From Paeniglutamicibacter sulfureus (lineage in GTDB: Bacteria > Actinomycetota > Actinomycetes > Actinomycetales > Micrococcaceae): a stretch of 64,000 bases of DNA. Below the pieces are notes generated by a model. The model did not search any database and was not told the DNA's origin. It was given only the letters and a program-made list of their open reading frames with translations. Both the position numbers and the translations under genes were made by a program. Shown here piece after piece: positions 1-8,362 of this stretch. The stretch is taken from positions 3,410,001 to 3,474,000 of the forward strand of contig NZ_BAAAWO010000001.1 of assembly GCF_039535115.1 (NCBI RefSeq), in the 5' to 3' direction. Within the stretch, counting starts at the first letter, position 1, and each line of letters begins with the position of its first letter.

Positions 1-11
1 AGGGCTCGGCC

Positions 12-1496
12 GTGTCGGCGCGCTGGCGCATAGTGGGCTGGATCGTGCTGACCACCGCCCTGGCACTGCTCGCTGTGACAGTGACGATGCGCTCCGTCAT
101 GTCCGGACAGGTCGCGGAGGCCGCCAACGTGGGCGTCGTGCAGGAGATCGAGGAGTTCCGCACCTTCGCCGCCGAGGGACGTGACCCCAGGACGGCACTG
201 CCCTTCACCTCGATGGGCGCACTGATGGAACGCTATCTCGCCCGGCAGCAGCCGCTGGCCGGCGAGGAGATCGTCGGCGTGGCCGGCGGGACAGTGCTGG
301 CCGCGCGGGGCGTGGCCGACGATGACGGCAGCATTTTGGTGGGCGACGCCGCCTTGGTCGAACGGATCCTCCGCGACCCAAAGACCGCCGGCGTCTATGA
401 GAGCGCCCACGGAACGGTGCGCTGGGGCAAGGCCGAGGCCGTCGCCGCCGGTGAACCCGCAGGCACGCCGCCGGAAAGGCAGGCGCATCTGGTGGTCGCG
501 CAGTTCACCGGGGCCGCGCAGGAGGAAGCCAACCGGCAGGCGGTCATGCTCTTCGGCGTGGCGGCGGGAGGACTGGCGCTGACCGCCGGGATCGCCTGGC
601 TGGTGGCCCGGCAGATCACGCGCCCGATCCGGACCGTGCGGGAAACCGCCGAGTCCATCACCGCCCACGACCTCTCGGCACGCATCCCGGTGGAGGGCAG
701 GGACGACCTGGCCCAGCTGGCCGAGACGCTCAACGCGATGCTTGACCGGGTCGAGGCCTCCCACCTGGCACAGCGCCACTTCATCGCCGAGGCCCGCGAG
801 CACCTCAACGAACCCCAACGCCGGGTCGCCGCGGCCCTGCACGAACTGGTCGACGAGGACCTGCCGGGTGCCGAACGCGCCCGCATCGCCTGCGGTGCCC
901 AGAGGCTGATCGCCCGGATGGGACGCACGCTCGCGGACCTCGATGTGCTGGCCCAAAGCGGGAACCCGGGCTTCGTGAAGCCCGCCCGCGTCTCGGTTGG
1001 CGAGGTGACGGCCGATGTCGCCGCCGAGGCATCCCTTCCCGGCACCCACCCCGAACGGTACTTCCGCATCGAGGCGACCGGCAACGCCGACGCGTGGCTG
1101 GACCGGAACCGCATCGCCGATGCGGTGCGCCAACTCATCGAGAACGCCGTTGCCCACACCAAAACGGGCGACACCATCCGCATCGGTTCCTCTGTCGCCG
1201 ACGGCTCCGCCAGCTTCTGGGTGGCCAATCCGGGCCCGCCGCTGGATCCCGAGCGTGCCCGGGCGCTGCTTGAAAGCTACCGCAGCGCAGAGGGCAGCGA
1301 CCCCGGAATGGGCCTGGGCCTTGCCGTGGTCAAGGCGGTTGCCGAGGCACACCAGGGCACCGCCTGGGTCGAATCCGGGGACGGTTCCGGAACCCGTTTC
1401 GGGCTCTCGGTGCCGCTCGAGGCACTGGCACCCGCCAGCCGCCAGGACGACGCGTTCGCAGACAGGCTCGCCACCACCCTCGGGGAGGAATCGTGA
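12..1496 (+). CDS. Sensor histidine kinase with atypical H-box
   Basis: Membrane sensor kinase of 494 residues from a GTG start at the window edge; the partner response regulator presumably lies just upstream, outside the window. Visible in order: TM1 (about 8-28), an extracytoplasmic domain (about 30-175), TM2 (about 176-198), HAMP linker (about 199-250), dimerisation helix and an ATPase domain with N-box (IENAVAHT, near 377-383) and G2 loop (GMGLGL, 432-437). Two oddities: in the H-box the usual S-H-E-L-R-T-P order reads R-E-H-L-N-E-P, so Glu263 occupies the phospho-acceptor position and His264 follows it; and the G1 box reads VANPGPPL without the usual D-x-G-x-G. The gene overlaps the next one by 4 bp, so it probably senses the substrate of that transporter. 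Family assignment is firm; whether it autophosphorylates is uncertain. Confidence 0.88.
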   Translation: MSARWRIVGWIVLTTALALLAVTVTMRSVMSGQVAEAANVGVVQEIEEFRTFAAEGRDPRTALPFTSMGALMERYLARQQPLAGEEIVGVAGGTVLAARGVADDDGSILVGDAALVERILRDPKTAGVYESAHGTVRWGKAEAVAAGEPAGTPPERQAHLVVAQFTGAAQEEANRQAVMLFGVAAGGLALTAGIAWLVARQITRPIRTVRETAESITAHDLSARIPVEGRDDLAQLAETLNAMLDRVEASHLAQRHFIAEAREHLNEPQRRVAAALHELVDEDLPGAERARIACGAQRLIARMGRTLADLDVLAQSGNPGFVKPARVSVGEVTADVAAEASLPGTHPERYFRIEATGNADAWLDRNRIADAVRQLIENAVAHTKTGDTIRIGSSVADGSASFWVANPGPPLDPERARALLESYRSAEGSDPGMGLGLAVVKAVAEAHQGTAWVESGDGSGTRFGLSVPLEALAPASRQDDAFADRLATTLGEES

Positions 1497-3049
1497 ACAC
1501 CACCGACGCCGCCACCGGCACCCCCGCCCATTTCCGCTATGCAACGCCAGCGCCGGCGGTACTTTCCCCGGCACCCCGTCCCAAGCGCCCACGCGACAAC
1601 CGCCGGCGCATCGCGGCCCTTCTCGCCGCGGCGCTGCTCGCGGCGTTCCTGATCTGGTGTGCCACAAGCACCTTCGGCCAGGCTGCCGGGACCCCGACGG
1701 CGCTGTCGGCCCAGGGCGCGCTGACGCTCGCGGTCTTCGCCGTCGCCATCTGGCTGTGGATCTTCTCGCCGGTCGGTGACACCTACGTGGCCCTCGGCGC
1801 CGCACTGGTGCTGGTGTTGATGGGAGTCCTGCCCGAAGACCAGCTTTTCTCCTCGCTGGGGGAGGACACCATCTGGCTGCTGCTGGCGGCGTTCGTGATC
1901 GCGGCCGGGATCACCGCCACGGGCCTGGCCACCCGGGCAGCGGCCTACATCGTCGCAGGTGCCCGCAGCCCCCGCCAACTGGTGCACCTGACCACCGGGG
2001 TGTTGGTCGCCACCGCGTTCGCGGTGCCTTCAACCTCCGGCCGGGCGGCCCTGGCCATCCCGGTGTTCATTGCGCTGGCCCGGGCCCTGCAGGAGCGCCG
2101 TCGGGTGGTGCTGGCGCTGTCGCTGGTCTTCCCTTCGGTCATCCTGCTCTCCGCTGTGGCCTCCTACCTGGGTGCCGGGGCTCACCTGATCACCAGCCAG
2201 ATCCTCACCGCCTCCGGATACGAGGGCTTCTCCTTCGCCGGGTGGTTGCTCTACGGCCTGCCGCTGGCCTTCGTCTCCTCGCACCTGTGCGCCGAGTTGG
2301 TGCTGTGGCTCTTCACCCGGCCCGGGGACCGGCGACTGCCGCTGGCGGTTGGCATCGAGCAGCTGCAGGAACACTCCCCGGTGCCGCTGACCGGGCCGCT
2401 GACCGTCGGCCAGTCAAGGGCAGCCCTGCTGATCTGCGCGGTGGTGGTGCTCTGGTGCACCGAACCGCTGCACCACCTGCACCCCGCCATCGTCGCACTG
2501 CTCGGCTCCCTGCTCGTGGCCAGCCCGGGCTTCGGCTCCGTCGGCCTGACCAAGGCACTGAAAGCGGTGCCGTGGTCGATGCTCATCTTCATGGCCGCCA
2601 CCCTGACCCTGGGCACCGCCCTGGTCGGGACCGGTGCCGCGCAATGGCTGGCGCTCAGTGTGCTGGGCCCGGTCGACGGGCTGGGAGCCGCGGCCCCGTG
2701 GGTGTTCACCGTGCTGGTGGTCGTCATGTCCGCAGCCGCGCACCTGGTCATCCAGTCGCGCTCGGCTCGCTCGGCGGTGCTGATCCCGCTGGTCGTCTCA
2801 CTGGCCCCCGGCCTTGGCGTGAACGCCGTGGCGATCGCCTTCGCATCCACCGCCGCGGCCGGCTTCTGCCACACGCTGACCAGCAGCGCGAAACCCGTCA
2901 ACCTCTTCTCCGACATCGAGGGCGTGGAGACCTACAAGCCTGCGGACCTGCTGCGGCTCAGCGCAGTGCTGGCCCCGGTCATGGTCGCCCTGGTGCTGGT
3001 CTTCGCGCTCTGGATCTGGCCCGCGATGGGCATGCCGCTCTTCCTCTAG
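1493..3049 (+). CDS. SLC13/DASS-family permease
   Basis: Polytopic membrane protein of 518 residues, starting at GTG in a GTGA overlap with the kinase stop. A cytoplasmic N-terminal tail of about 40 residues is followed by roughly a dozen hydrophobic segments. The repeated helix pattern and the late TSSAKPVNLF stretch fit divalent-anion:Na+ symporters (SLC13 family, citrate/succinate/glycerate-type substrates). The next gene encodes glycerate kinase, so uptake of glycerate or a related hydroxy-acid under control of the coupled sensor kinase is the most economical reading. The substrate is inferred from context only. Confidence 0.82.
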   Translation: MNTTDAATGTPAHFRYATPAPAVLSPAPRPKRPRDNRRRIAALLAAALLAAFLIWCATSTFGQAAGTPTALSAQGALTLAVFAVAIWLWIFSPVGDTYVALGAALVLVLMGVLPEDQLFSSLGEDTIWLLLAAFVIAAGITATGLATRAAAYIVAGARSPRQLVHLTTGVLVATAFAVPSTSGRAALAIPVFIALARALQERRRVVLALSLVFPSVILLSAVASYLGAGAHLITSQILTASGYEGFSFAGWLLYGLPLAFVSSHLCAELVLWLFTRPGDRRLPLAVGIEQLQEHSPVPLTGPLTVGQSRAALLICAVVVLWCTEPLHHLHPAIVALLGSLLVASPGFGSVGLTKALKAVPWSMLIFMAATLTLGTALVGTGAAQWLALSVLGPVDGLGAAAPWVFTVLVVVMSAAAHLVIQSRSARSAVLIPLVVSLAPGLGVNAVAIAFASTAAAGFCHTLTSSAKPVNLFSDIEGVETYKPADLLRLSAVLAPVMVALVLVFALWIWPAMGMPLFL

Positions 3050-3100
3050 CCACACATCCACCCCCCGAATACCTTCCCCAACAGTTAAGGAACCATCATC

Positions 3101-4327
3101 ATGTCCAACGCCCTGCCCCGCCGCATCCTGGTTGCCCCCTCCGGATTCAAGGAATCCCTCGATGCCGCAGCCGTCGCCCAGGCCATCGGCGCCGGTGTCC
3201 GCCGCGCCCTGCCCGGCGCGGTGGTCAAGGCCGTTCCGATTGCGGACGGAGGGGAAGGCACCGCCGAGACGCTCGCCTGCGCCACCGGCGGCCGGCTGGT
3301 CCCTGCCCGGGTCACCGGCCCCGTCGGTGACCCGGTCGACTCCCACTACGCCATGCTCGGCGGCGAGGCCACCGGCACCGCAGTGGTCGAAATGGCCGCC
3401 GCGGCAGGGCTTCGACTGGTTCCGCGGGACCAGCGGGATCCCGGAACCACCACGAGCCACGGGGTCGGCGAGCTCATCGTCGCTGCCATCGACGCCGGTG
3501 CGCAGAAGGTGCTCGTCGGGTGCGGCGATTCCGGGACCTCCGATGGCGGCATGGGCGCGCTGGCGGCACTCGGCGCGCGGATCCTGGACGCCGCCGGGCG
3601 CGAGGTCCCGGCCGGCGGCAACCACCTGGCGCGCGTCGACAGGATCGACATGGCCTCTCTGCACCCGGCCATCGCCGCGGGCACCGTGGAAATCACCCTT
3701 GCCCTGAACCAGCACAACGTGCTCACCGGTCCGCGCGGCGTGGCCCGCGTCTTCGGCCCGCAAAAGGGCGCCACCCCGGAACAGGTCGAGGCCATGTCTG
3801 CCGGGTTCGAACACTGGGCCGCGGTGTTGCGCCGCGATTCCCTGGACTCTGCCCGGGCCACCGATTTCGCGAACGCGCCGGGAACCGGCGCCTCCGGCGG
3901 GCTCGGTGCCGGCTTGGCCGCCGTCGGGGCGGTGCTGATGCCGCGCTTCGAGGCGATCCTGGACTCCGGTCTGGCCGGGATCGACCTGGACGGGCTGCTG
4001 CGCGGGGCCGACCTGGTCATCACCGCCGAAGGCGCCATCGACTTCCAGACTCCCCGGGGCAAGGTTCCCGCGGAGGTCGCGCGCCGCGCGTCCCTGCACG
4101 GGGTGCCCGTGGTGGCGCTGGCCGGGACGCTGGGCAAGGGCTGCCGCGACGTGCACGACATCGGGATCGATGCCATCGCCTCGATTGTCCCGATCCCGAT
4201 GACCCTGGAGGAAGCGGTGGAGGACGGGGAACGCCTGCTCATCGAGGCCGCGGAGCGCTTCATGCGCACCATCATCCTGGGTGCCTCGATGGCGGCGGCC
4301 CGGCTGAGCCCGCGCGACGCCTGGTAG
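3101..4327 (+). CDS. Glycerate kinase
   Basis: Cytosolic kinase of 408 residues of the GlxK/GarK family, which phosphorylates D-glycerate (2-phosphoglycerate in bacterial members of this family), feeding it into lower glycolysis. The family signature is clear: PSGFKESLDA near residues 13-22, ADGGEGTAETL near 48-58, GDSGTSDGGMGAL in the middle and EGAIDFQTPRGKVPAEVA near the C-terminal third. The ATG is preceded by a weak AAGGA about 9 nt upstream, 50 bp after the permease gene, consistent with one transcript of kinase, permease and enzyme. The C-terminal tail is slightly longer than usual. Confidence 0.93.
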   Translation: MSNALPRRILVAPSGFKESLDAAAVAQAIGAGVRRALPGAVVKAVPIADGGEGTAETLACATGGRLVPARVTGPVGDPVDSHYAMLGGEATGTAVVEMAAAAGLRLVPRDQRDPGTTTSHGVGELIVAAIDAGAQKVLVGCGDSGTSDGGMGALAALGARILDAAGREVPAGGNHLARVDRIDMASLHPAIAAGTVEITLALNQHNVLTGPRGVARVFGPQKGATPEQVEAMSAGFEHWAAVLRRDSLDSARATDFANAPGTGASGGLGAGLAAVGAVLMPRFEAILDSGLAGIDLDGLLRGADLVITAEGAIDFQTPRGKVPAEVARRASLHGVPVVALAGTLGKGCRDVHDIGIDAIASIVPIPMTLEEAVEDGERLLIEAAERFMRTIILGASMAAARLSPRDAW

Positions 4328-4409
4328 CGCGGCGCCGGCGGGCCGGCAGTCGACAGGCTGGGGCATCCGCCACCAAACACGAAGATGTCCGCCCGCGATC
4401 CAAAGACTG

Positions 4410-4829
4410 TTGCTGCACTTCGCCGGACCCGGGACAAGGTTATTCCAAGACCTAGCCGCCGCCCGGATTGCATGCAAGGCGCGCACCAAATTGCCGGACA
4501 CGGCCATCGAGGTCGTCGTCCGGGGTCCCTGCGTCGCCCAGCTGTCCGCCGTCCCGCACCTGAACTCGGATGTTGCCCCGCTGGCGGCCGAAGTGGGCAT
4601 CGAGGTCTGCGCCTGCCAAAACAGCATGCGTGTGGCCGGGATCGAGGAAGCCGCGCTCGCGCCGGGCGTGCGCCCGGAGCCAGCCGCGGTCGCCTACTTG
4701 GCCAGCGGGCGGTTCGCGGGGGCCGCCTACCTGAGAATCCGAGGATTCTCGTGCTCCGCGGTGCTCCCCGTTGCCGGGAAGGCTCCGCCGCGACCCTGTG
4801 ACCCGCGTCATCTTTCAAAAAGTTGTTGA
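4410..4829 (+). CDS. DsrE-family small protein
   Basis: A 139-residue product read from a TTG start. The pattern fits the DsrE/DsrF fold: LPDTAIEVVVRGP, then EVGIEVCACQNSMR (the family usually has a C-x-N-S-x-R motif after beta-4), then GVRPEPAAVAYLASGR near the end. DsrE-like proteins trap sulfur on cysteine or act as small redox/partner proteins; the role here is unknown. Oddities: no convincing ribosome binding site, about 30 extra C-terminal residues after the usual end of the fold, and a stop codon lying inside the -35 box of the next gene. Together these suggest a relaxed or eroding gene. Family call moderately sure, expression unsure. Confidence 0.55.
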   Translation: MLHFAGPGTRLFQDLAAARIACKARTKLPDTAIEVVVRGPCVAQLSAVPHLNSDVAPLAAEVGIEVCACQNSMRVAGIEEAALAPGVRPEPAAVAYLASGRFAGAAYLRIRGFSCSAVLPVAGKAPPRPCDPRHLSKSC

Positions 4830-4854
4830 CTGGATCACATATCAAACATATCGT
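4826..4854 (+). promoter_or_regulatory. Sigma-70-type promoter for the YkvI-type gene
   Basis: TTGACT (4826-4831), a 17-bp spacer and TATCGT (4849-4854), in a stretch far more AT-rich than its surroundings. An inverted repeat ATATCAA (4839-4845) / TTGATAT (4865-4871) brackets the -10 element and could be an operator. It lies about 75 bp before the ATG at 4928. Confidence 0.55.
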
Positions 4855-4927
4855 TCGTGGAGTATTGATATATCAGGAGTTGACGTGCGTGCACCGGCGT
4901 CGGTTACTTTCGGGAGAAGTGCAAGGT

Positions 4928-6052
4928 ATGGCACAGAAGGCATTCACCAGGGCGCACTTGGACACTGTCGAGAAGGTGAGCGTCCTGCGCGTTCTCAGCT
5001 ACGCCGGTGCAATCATCGCGTTCCTCATTGGTTCCGGTTTCGCCACCGGCCAGGAGATCCTGCAGTACTTCACGTCCTACGGTTACTGGGGGGTCTTCGG
5101 CACCGGGCTGTTGGTCCTGGTGCTCATGACATATGTTGCCGTCGAATTCTTCGTGGTCGGCCAGGCGAAGAAATTCGAGCGGCCCTCGATGATCTTCCAC
5201 TACTACTGCGGCAAGCACCTGGGGACATTCTTTGACTTCTTCTCCATCCTGTTCGTCTTCCTGAGCTTCACGGTGATGGTCGCCGGAGCGGGGGCCGTCT
5301 TCGAGGAGCACTATGGGCTCTCGCGCTACGCCGGCGGCATCGGACTGGCGGTGGTCGTCGGCATCAGCGTCTGGTTTGGGCTCAAGTCGCTGGTCGACGT
5401 CATCGGCAAGATCGGCCCGCTGATCGTCGTGGTTGCGATCGCACTGGGGCTGTTGGGGATCCTCCGGAACCCGGGCGGGATCGCCGAGGGCAATGCACTG
5501 CTGGCCGGGATGGAGCTGACGCAGGCCTCCACGAACTGGTTCATGGCGGGCCTGTCCTACGTCGGCTTCTGCATGCTGTGGCTCGCCGCCTTCCTGACGG
5601 CGCTTGGCAAGACCGCCCGCAGCCGCAAGGAGGCTTCCTCCGGCGCGCTGGCGGGATCGATCGCCTTCTCGGTGGCTTGCATCGTCGTCGGGCTCGGACT
5701 CCTCGCCAACATCGCCAAGGTCGGCGGGACCGAGATCCCGATGCTCGTGCTGGCCAGCGATGTGAGCCCGGTGCTTGCCGCCGGGATCTCCGTGATGATC
5801 CTTGCGGGCATCTACACGACGGCGGTGCCGCTGCTGTGGACCGTCTCCTCGCGTTTCTTCGCCGACAAGACGCCCCGATTCAAGTACCTGACCATCGCGT
5901 TGGCCGTCGCCGGGACCGTCATTGGCCTGGTCCTGCCATTCTCCCAGATGGTCAACATCGTCTATGTCATCAACGGCTACGTGGGAATCCTGCTGCTGGT
6001 CCTGATGCTGGTCAAGACCGGCACGCGGCTCATCCGGCGCCAATCCCTCTGA
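4928..6052 (+). CDS. YkvI-family membrane protein (permease-like)
   Basis: Integral membrane protein of 374 residues with about ten hydrophobic helices. The N-terminal YAGAIIAFLIGSGFATGQE is the characteristic first helix of the YkvI family, whose fold is of the amino-acid-permease (LeuT-like) type. Natural substrates are not established. The ATG at 4928 is chosen because the longer frame (to 4823) runs back into the promoter and because GGAGAAGTG lies just upstream. It stands alone behind its own promoter and is convergent with the following PH-domain gene. Confidence 0.8.
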   Translation: MAQKAFTRAHLDTVEKVSVLRVLSYAGAIIAFLIGSGFATGQEILQYFTSYGYWGVFGTGLLVLVLMTYVAVEFFVVGQAKKFERPSMIFHYYCGKHLGTFFDFFSILFVFLSFTVMVAGAGAVFEEHYGLSRYAGGIGLAVVVGISVWFGLKSLVDVIGKIGPLIVVVAIALGLLGILRNPGGIAEGNALLAGMELTQASTNWFMAGLSYVGFCMLWLAAFLTALGKTARSRKEASSGALAGSIAFSVACIVVGLGLLANIAKVGGTEIPMLVLASDVSPVLAAGISVMILAGIYTTAVPLLWTVSSRFFADKTPRFKYLTIALAVAGTVIGLVLPFSQMVNIVYVINGYVGILLLVLMLVKTGTRLIRRQSL

Positions 6053-6091
6053 GGATGCATGACCGGCCGCGTTTGGTCGGGACGTGCGGCG

Positions 6092-6466
6092 CTACAGGAC
6101 GTAGGATCCGATGAGTTGCGAGAGCGCACGCACATCGACCTTGCCCTTGAATTCAAGGCGGACCTTGCCCAGGGAGCTGAACCACAGGTCCAGCTCGGCA
6201 TCGAGGTCGAAGGTGCCTGCGGTCTCCACGGAGAATGCCTGGATCTTGGAATACGGCAATGACGTGTAATCGCGCTTCTTGCCCGTCAGGCCCTGGATGT
6301 TCACCGCGATGAGCCGCTTGTTGGTGAAGACCACGTAGTCGCGCGCGCCCTTGAACGCGGCGAGCAGCTCCTCGCCCTGAACAAAGAGGGGCGTGACTTC
6401 CCCCGCCACGTCATCCGGGTTGCACGGGCTGAGCTTGAACACGGAGGCATTGTTGAAATCAATCAT
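6092..6466 (-). CDS. PH-domain protein (bPH_1/YvbH-like)
   Basis: Short cytosolic protein of 124 residues made almost entirely of one bacterial pleckstrin-homology-like domain: a charged start, then EELLAAFKGARDYVVFTNKR and SLPYSKIQAFSVETAGTFDLDAELDLW, the typical succession of strands ending in a C-terminal helix. Function of this family is not established. It is convergent with the YkvI-type gene (gap of about 40 bp) and transcribed apart from its neighbours. Confidence 0.78.
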   Translation of the reverse strand: MIDFNNASVFKLSPCNPDDVAGEVTPLFVQGEELLAAFKGARDYVVFTNKRLIAVNIQGLTGKKRDYTSLPYSKIQAFSVETAGTFDLDAELDLWFSSLGKVRLEFKGKVDVRALSQLIGSYVL

Positions 6467-6515
6467 GCCCCGACCCTACCCAAGATCGGGGACAATAACG
6501 CGCGCTGCCGCGGGG

Positions 6516-7505
6516 TTAAGCGCGGGCCAGCAGGTCCTCGCCCAGATCGGCACGCCGGTAGCAGACCTCGCGGCCCGCGCGGATGGTGTCGGTCAGGCCC
6601 GAGGCCGCCATCACCTTCAGATGCCCGTTGACGGTTCCCGCCGCCAGCTCCAGGGCGCAGGCCAATTGCGTGGTGGTCATGGGCAAGTCGAGCTGGGCCA
6701 GGATCTGCGCCCGGGTGTGCCCGAGCAGCTGGGCCACCGGGGAGTCCTTGACCTCCCGGGTGTTTTCCCACAGCCGGCCGACGCCGCGCGGGGCATAGGT
6801 CAGCGTGGGGACAAACGGGTCCACGTCCAGGACCAGGGTGCGTGGCCAGACGAAGGCGCTGGGAACAAGGATCAGCCCGTTGCCCGGGGCCGCATGGTGC
6901 GAACCGTCGCAATGGGCGGTGACCTCAATGCCGTCCCCGGTCAGCCGGACGTTGGGGTGCAGGGTGTTGAAGACCTGGTGGATGCCGTGTTCGGCCAGCA
7001 AGGCCAGCCGGTAGTCCAGGTCGGCCAGAAGCATGGCCCGCAGCCGCGGCCAAAACGGTTCGACCGCGGTTTGCCAGTACCAGCGCAGGGCAGAAACCAC
7101 GCGCGGTATCCCGGATTCCGGGTCCTCGAGGATTGCCTGCACCTCCCTCACCCGGCTCCCCTCCAGCCCTGTGGAGAACAGGTAGTCGAGGTCGCGAACC
7201 CACAATTCCGGCGGGACGGCGCCGACCGCGGCGAGCCCCGCCTCGAAGGTGTCCTGCCGGAGGGGAGTGGGGGTCAGTGAATCGGCGATATACCCGGTGG
7301 GGCGGATCAAGGTGGTCAGCAGCCGCAAGTGGTCCTGTTTCCGCGGGTCACCGGAGGCGAGTATGCGCGTGGTGGCATCGGTGATCCACGGGCGGTGCAT
7401 CCGGGTGCCCAACTGGAGGGCGCGGACGCTGGTGACCGTTTCCCACAGGGGCGAGACGGTGAATCGCACCCGGGTCAGGTCCTCCGAGGTCAAGCTGATC
7501 CGCAT
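6516..7505 (-). CDS. ArsR-type transcriptional regulator with DUF5937-like N-domain
   Basis: Regulator of 329 residues. The N-terminal 230 residues match the DUF5937-like region common in actinobacterial ArsR-type proteins (start MRISLTSEDLTRVRFTVSP, then an ARALQ-type segment). The C-terminal 80 residues form a winged helix: TTTQLACALELAAGTVNGHL as helix-turn-helix, then LKVMAASGLTDTIRAGREV as the wing. Effector and targets unknown. The divergent small gene beginning at 7599 shares its upstream region and may be a target. Confidence 0.8.
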   Translation of the reverse strand: MRISLTSEDLTRVRFTVSPLWETVTSVRALQLGTRMHRPWITDATTRILASGDPRKQDHLRLLTTLIRPTGYIADSLTPTPLRQDTFEAGLAAVGAVPPELWVRDLDYLFSTGLEGSRVREVQAILEDPESGIPRVVSALRWYWQTAVEPFWPRLRAMLLADLDYRLALLAEHGIHQVFNTLHPNVRLTGDGIEVTAHCDGSHHAAPGNGLILVPSAFVWPRTLVLDVDPFVPTLTYAPRGVGRLWENTREVKDSPVAQLLGHTRAQILAQLDLPMTTTQLACALELAAGTVNGHLKVMAASGLTDTIRAGREVCYRRADLGEDLLARA

Positions 7506-7598
7506 GCAAGACAGTCTAGGCCGGCAACGGGGTCGGCGTAAGGATTCGGAAATAGCCGAATGGTGGCTGTGCGGCCTCCCTGGTTGCAGGCTTGATGC

Positions 7599-7829
7599 AT
7601 GAGCATTTCAACCGAGATATTCACCGACCATCCAGCCATCGTCAACCCCGACAAGGCGCGCCACGTGGCCCGAAAGCGAACAACACGGGCAGCTGCCCAC
7701 GCCGCCCTGAGGCGCAGTCGCCTGGCCCGCGTCCTCCTGGAGACCTCGCCGGAGCAGGCGAAGCTGCTGCGGGAGAACCGCGAGCGTGCCTGGCTCGAGC
7801 TCGCCGGGGTCGTGGCCGGACGGATCTGA
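7599..7829 (+). CDS. Small basic hypothetical protein
   Basis: Reading frame of 76 residues with ATG at 7599, divergent from the ArsR-type gene (93 bp between starts). The product is Arg/Ala-rich with two predicted helices (about 20-40 and 48-70) and no membrane segment or Cys motif. Codon third positions are GC-rich, as in real genes here. I do not recognise the family. Confidence 0.5.
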   Translation: MSISTEIFTDHPAIVNPDKARHVARKRTTRAAAHAALRRSRLARVLLETSPEQAKLLRENRERAWLELAGVVAGRI

Positions 7830-7966
7830 GCCATCCTTGGCCCTCTGGCCGTTCACCCTCGAACGAATGGCCATGGTCGCCTCGACGCCCCCTACCGAGG
7901 CCCACCGGCGTCGACTAGTCTGGCTTCGCGGGCGCCATTTCCCCGTTCGCCGAACAAGGAGGAAAG

Positions 7967-8362
7967 ATGCCAACCATCGACTGGGACTCCGTCCCCGTGG
8001 CCGACCCGCCGCCCGGTGCGGTGGAGGTGCCCCGCAGCGGCTTTGGCTTCCTCGCCGTCGCAGGAATACTGGAGCTCGGCGTGCCGCACGTCATCTACCG
8101 CCTGCCGCGCGAAGACCGGCTTGATCCGACTGCGGGTTCCGCCGGCAACCCGATCTCCGTTTTCCTGAACGAAGCCGGTCTCAACTGCCCGCCCGACCCG
8201 CTGGCCCATTGCTGGTTCATCGTGCCTCCGCCCTCCATGCCCACCGAGGGTTTTTGGGACGCGCTGGAGGAAGCCGAGCCGCTGCGCACCGCGGGGTCGG
8301 ATCCGCTCGAGCGCCGACACGGACTGCACGAAGCGCTACGGGTCCTTTACTCCAACAGCTGA
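7967..8362 (+). CDS. Hypothetical protein, possibly DUF5956-like
   Basis: Cytosolic protein of 131 residues behind an excellent ribosome binding site (AAGGAGGAAAG directly before ATG). It starts with a W-D-S-V-P motif, followed by a short alpha/beta region and FWDALEEAEPLR near the end. It resembles the small DUF5956-type proteins of Actinobacteria, but I hold that loosely. Its 3' end overlaps the 3' end of convergent jetD by 16 bp (8347-8362), a tight tail-to-tail arrangement with no room for a terminator. Confidence 0.6.
   Translation: MPTIDWDSVPVADPPPGAVEVPRSGFGFLAVAGILELGVPHVIYRLPREDRLDPTAGSAGNPISVFLNEAGLNCPPDPLAHCWFIVPPPSMPTEGFWDALEEAEPLRTAGSDPLERRHGLHEALRVLYSNS

Noticed and set aside
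2798..4627. 609-codon open frame on the minus strand across the permease and glycerate kinase genes
   Set aside because: Antisense shadow of well-supported genes in GC-rich DNA; His/Gly/Arg-rich product without domain character.
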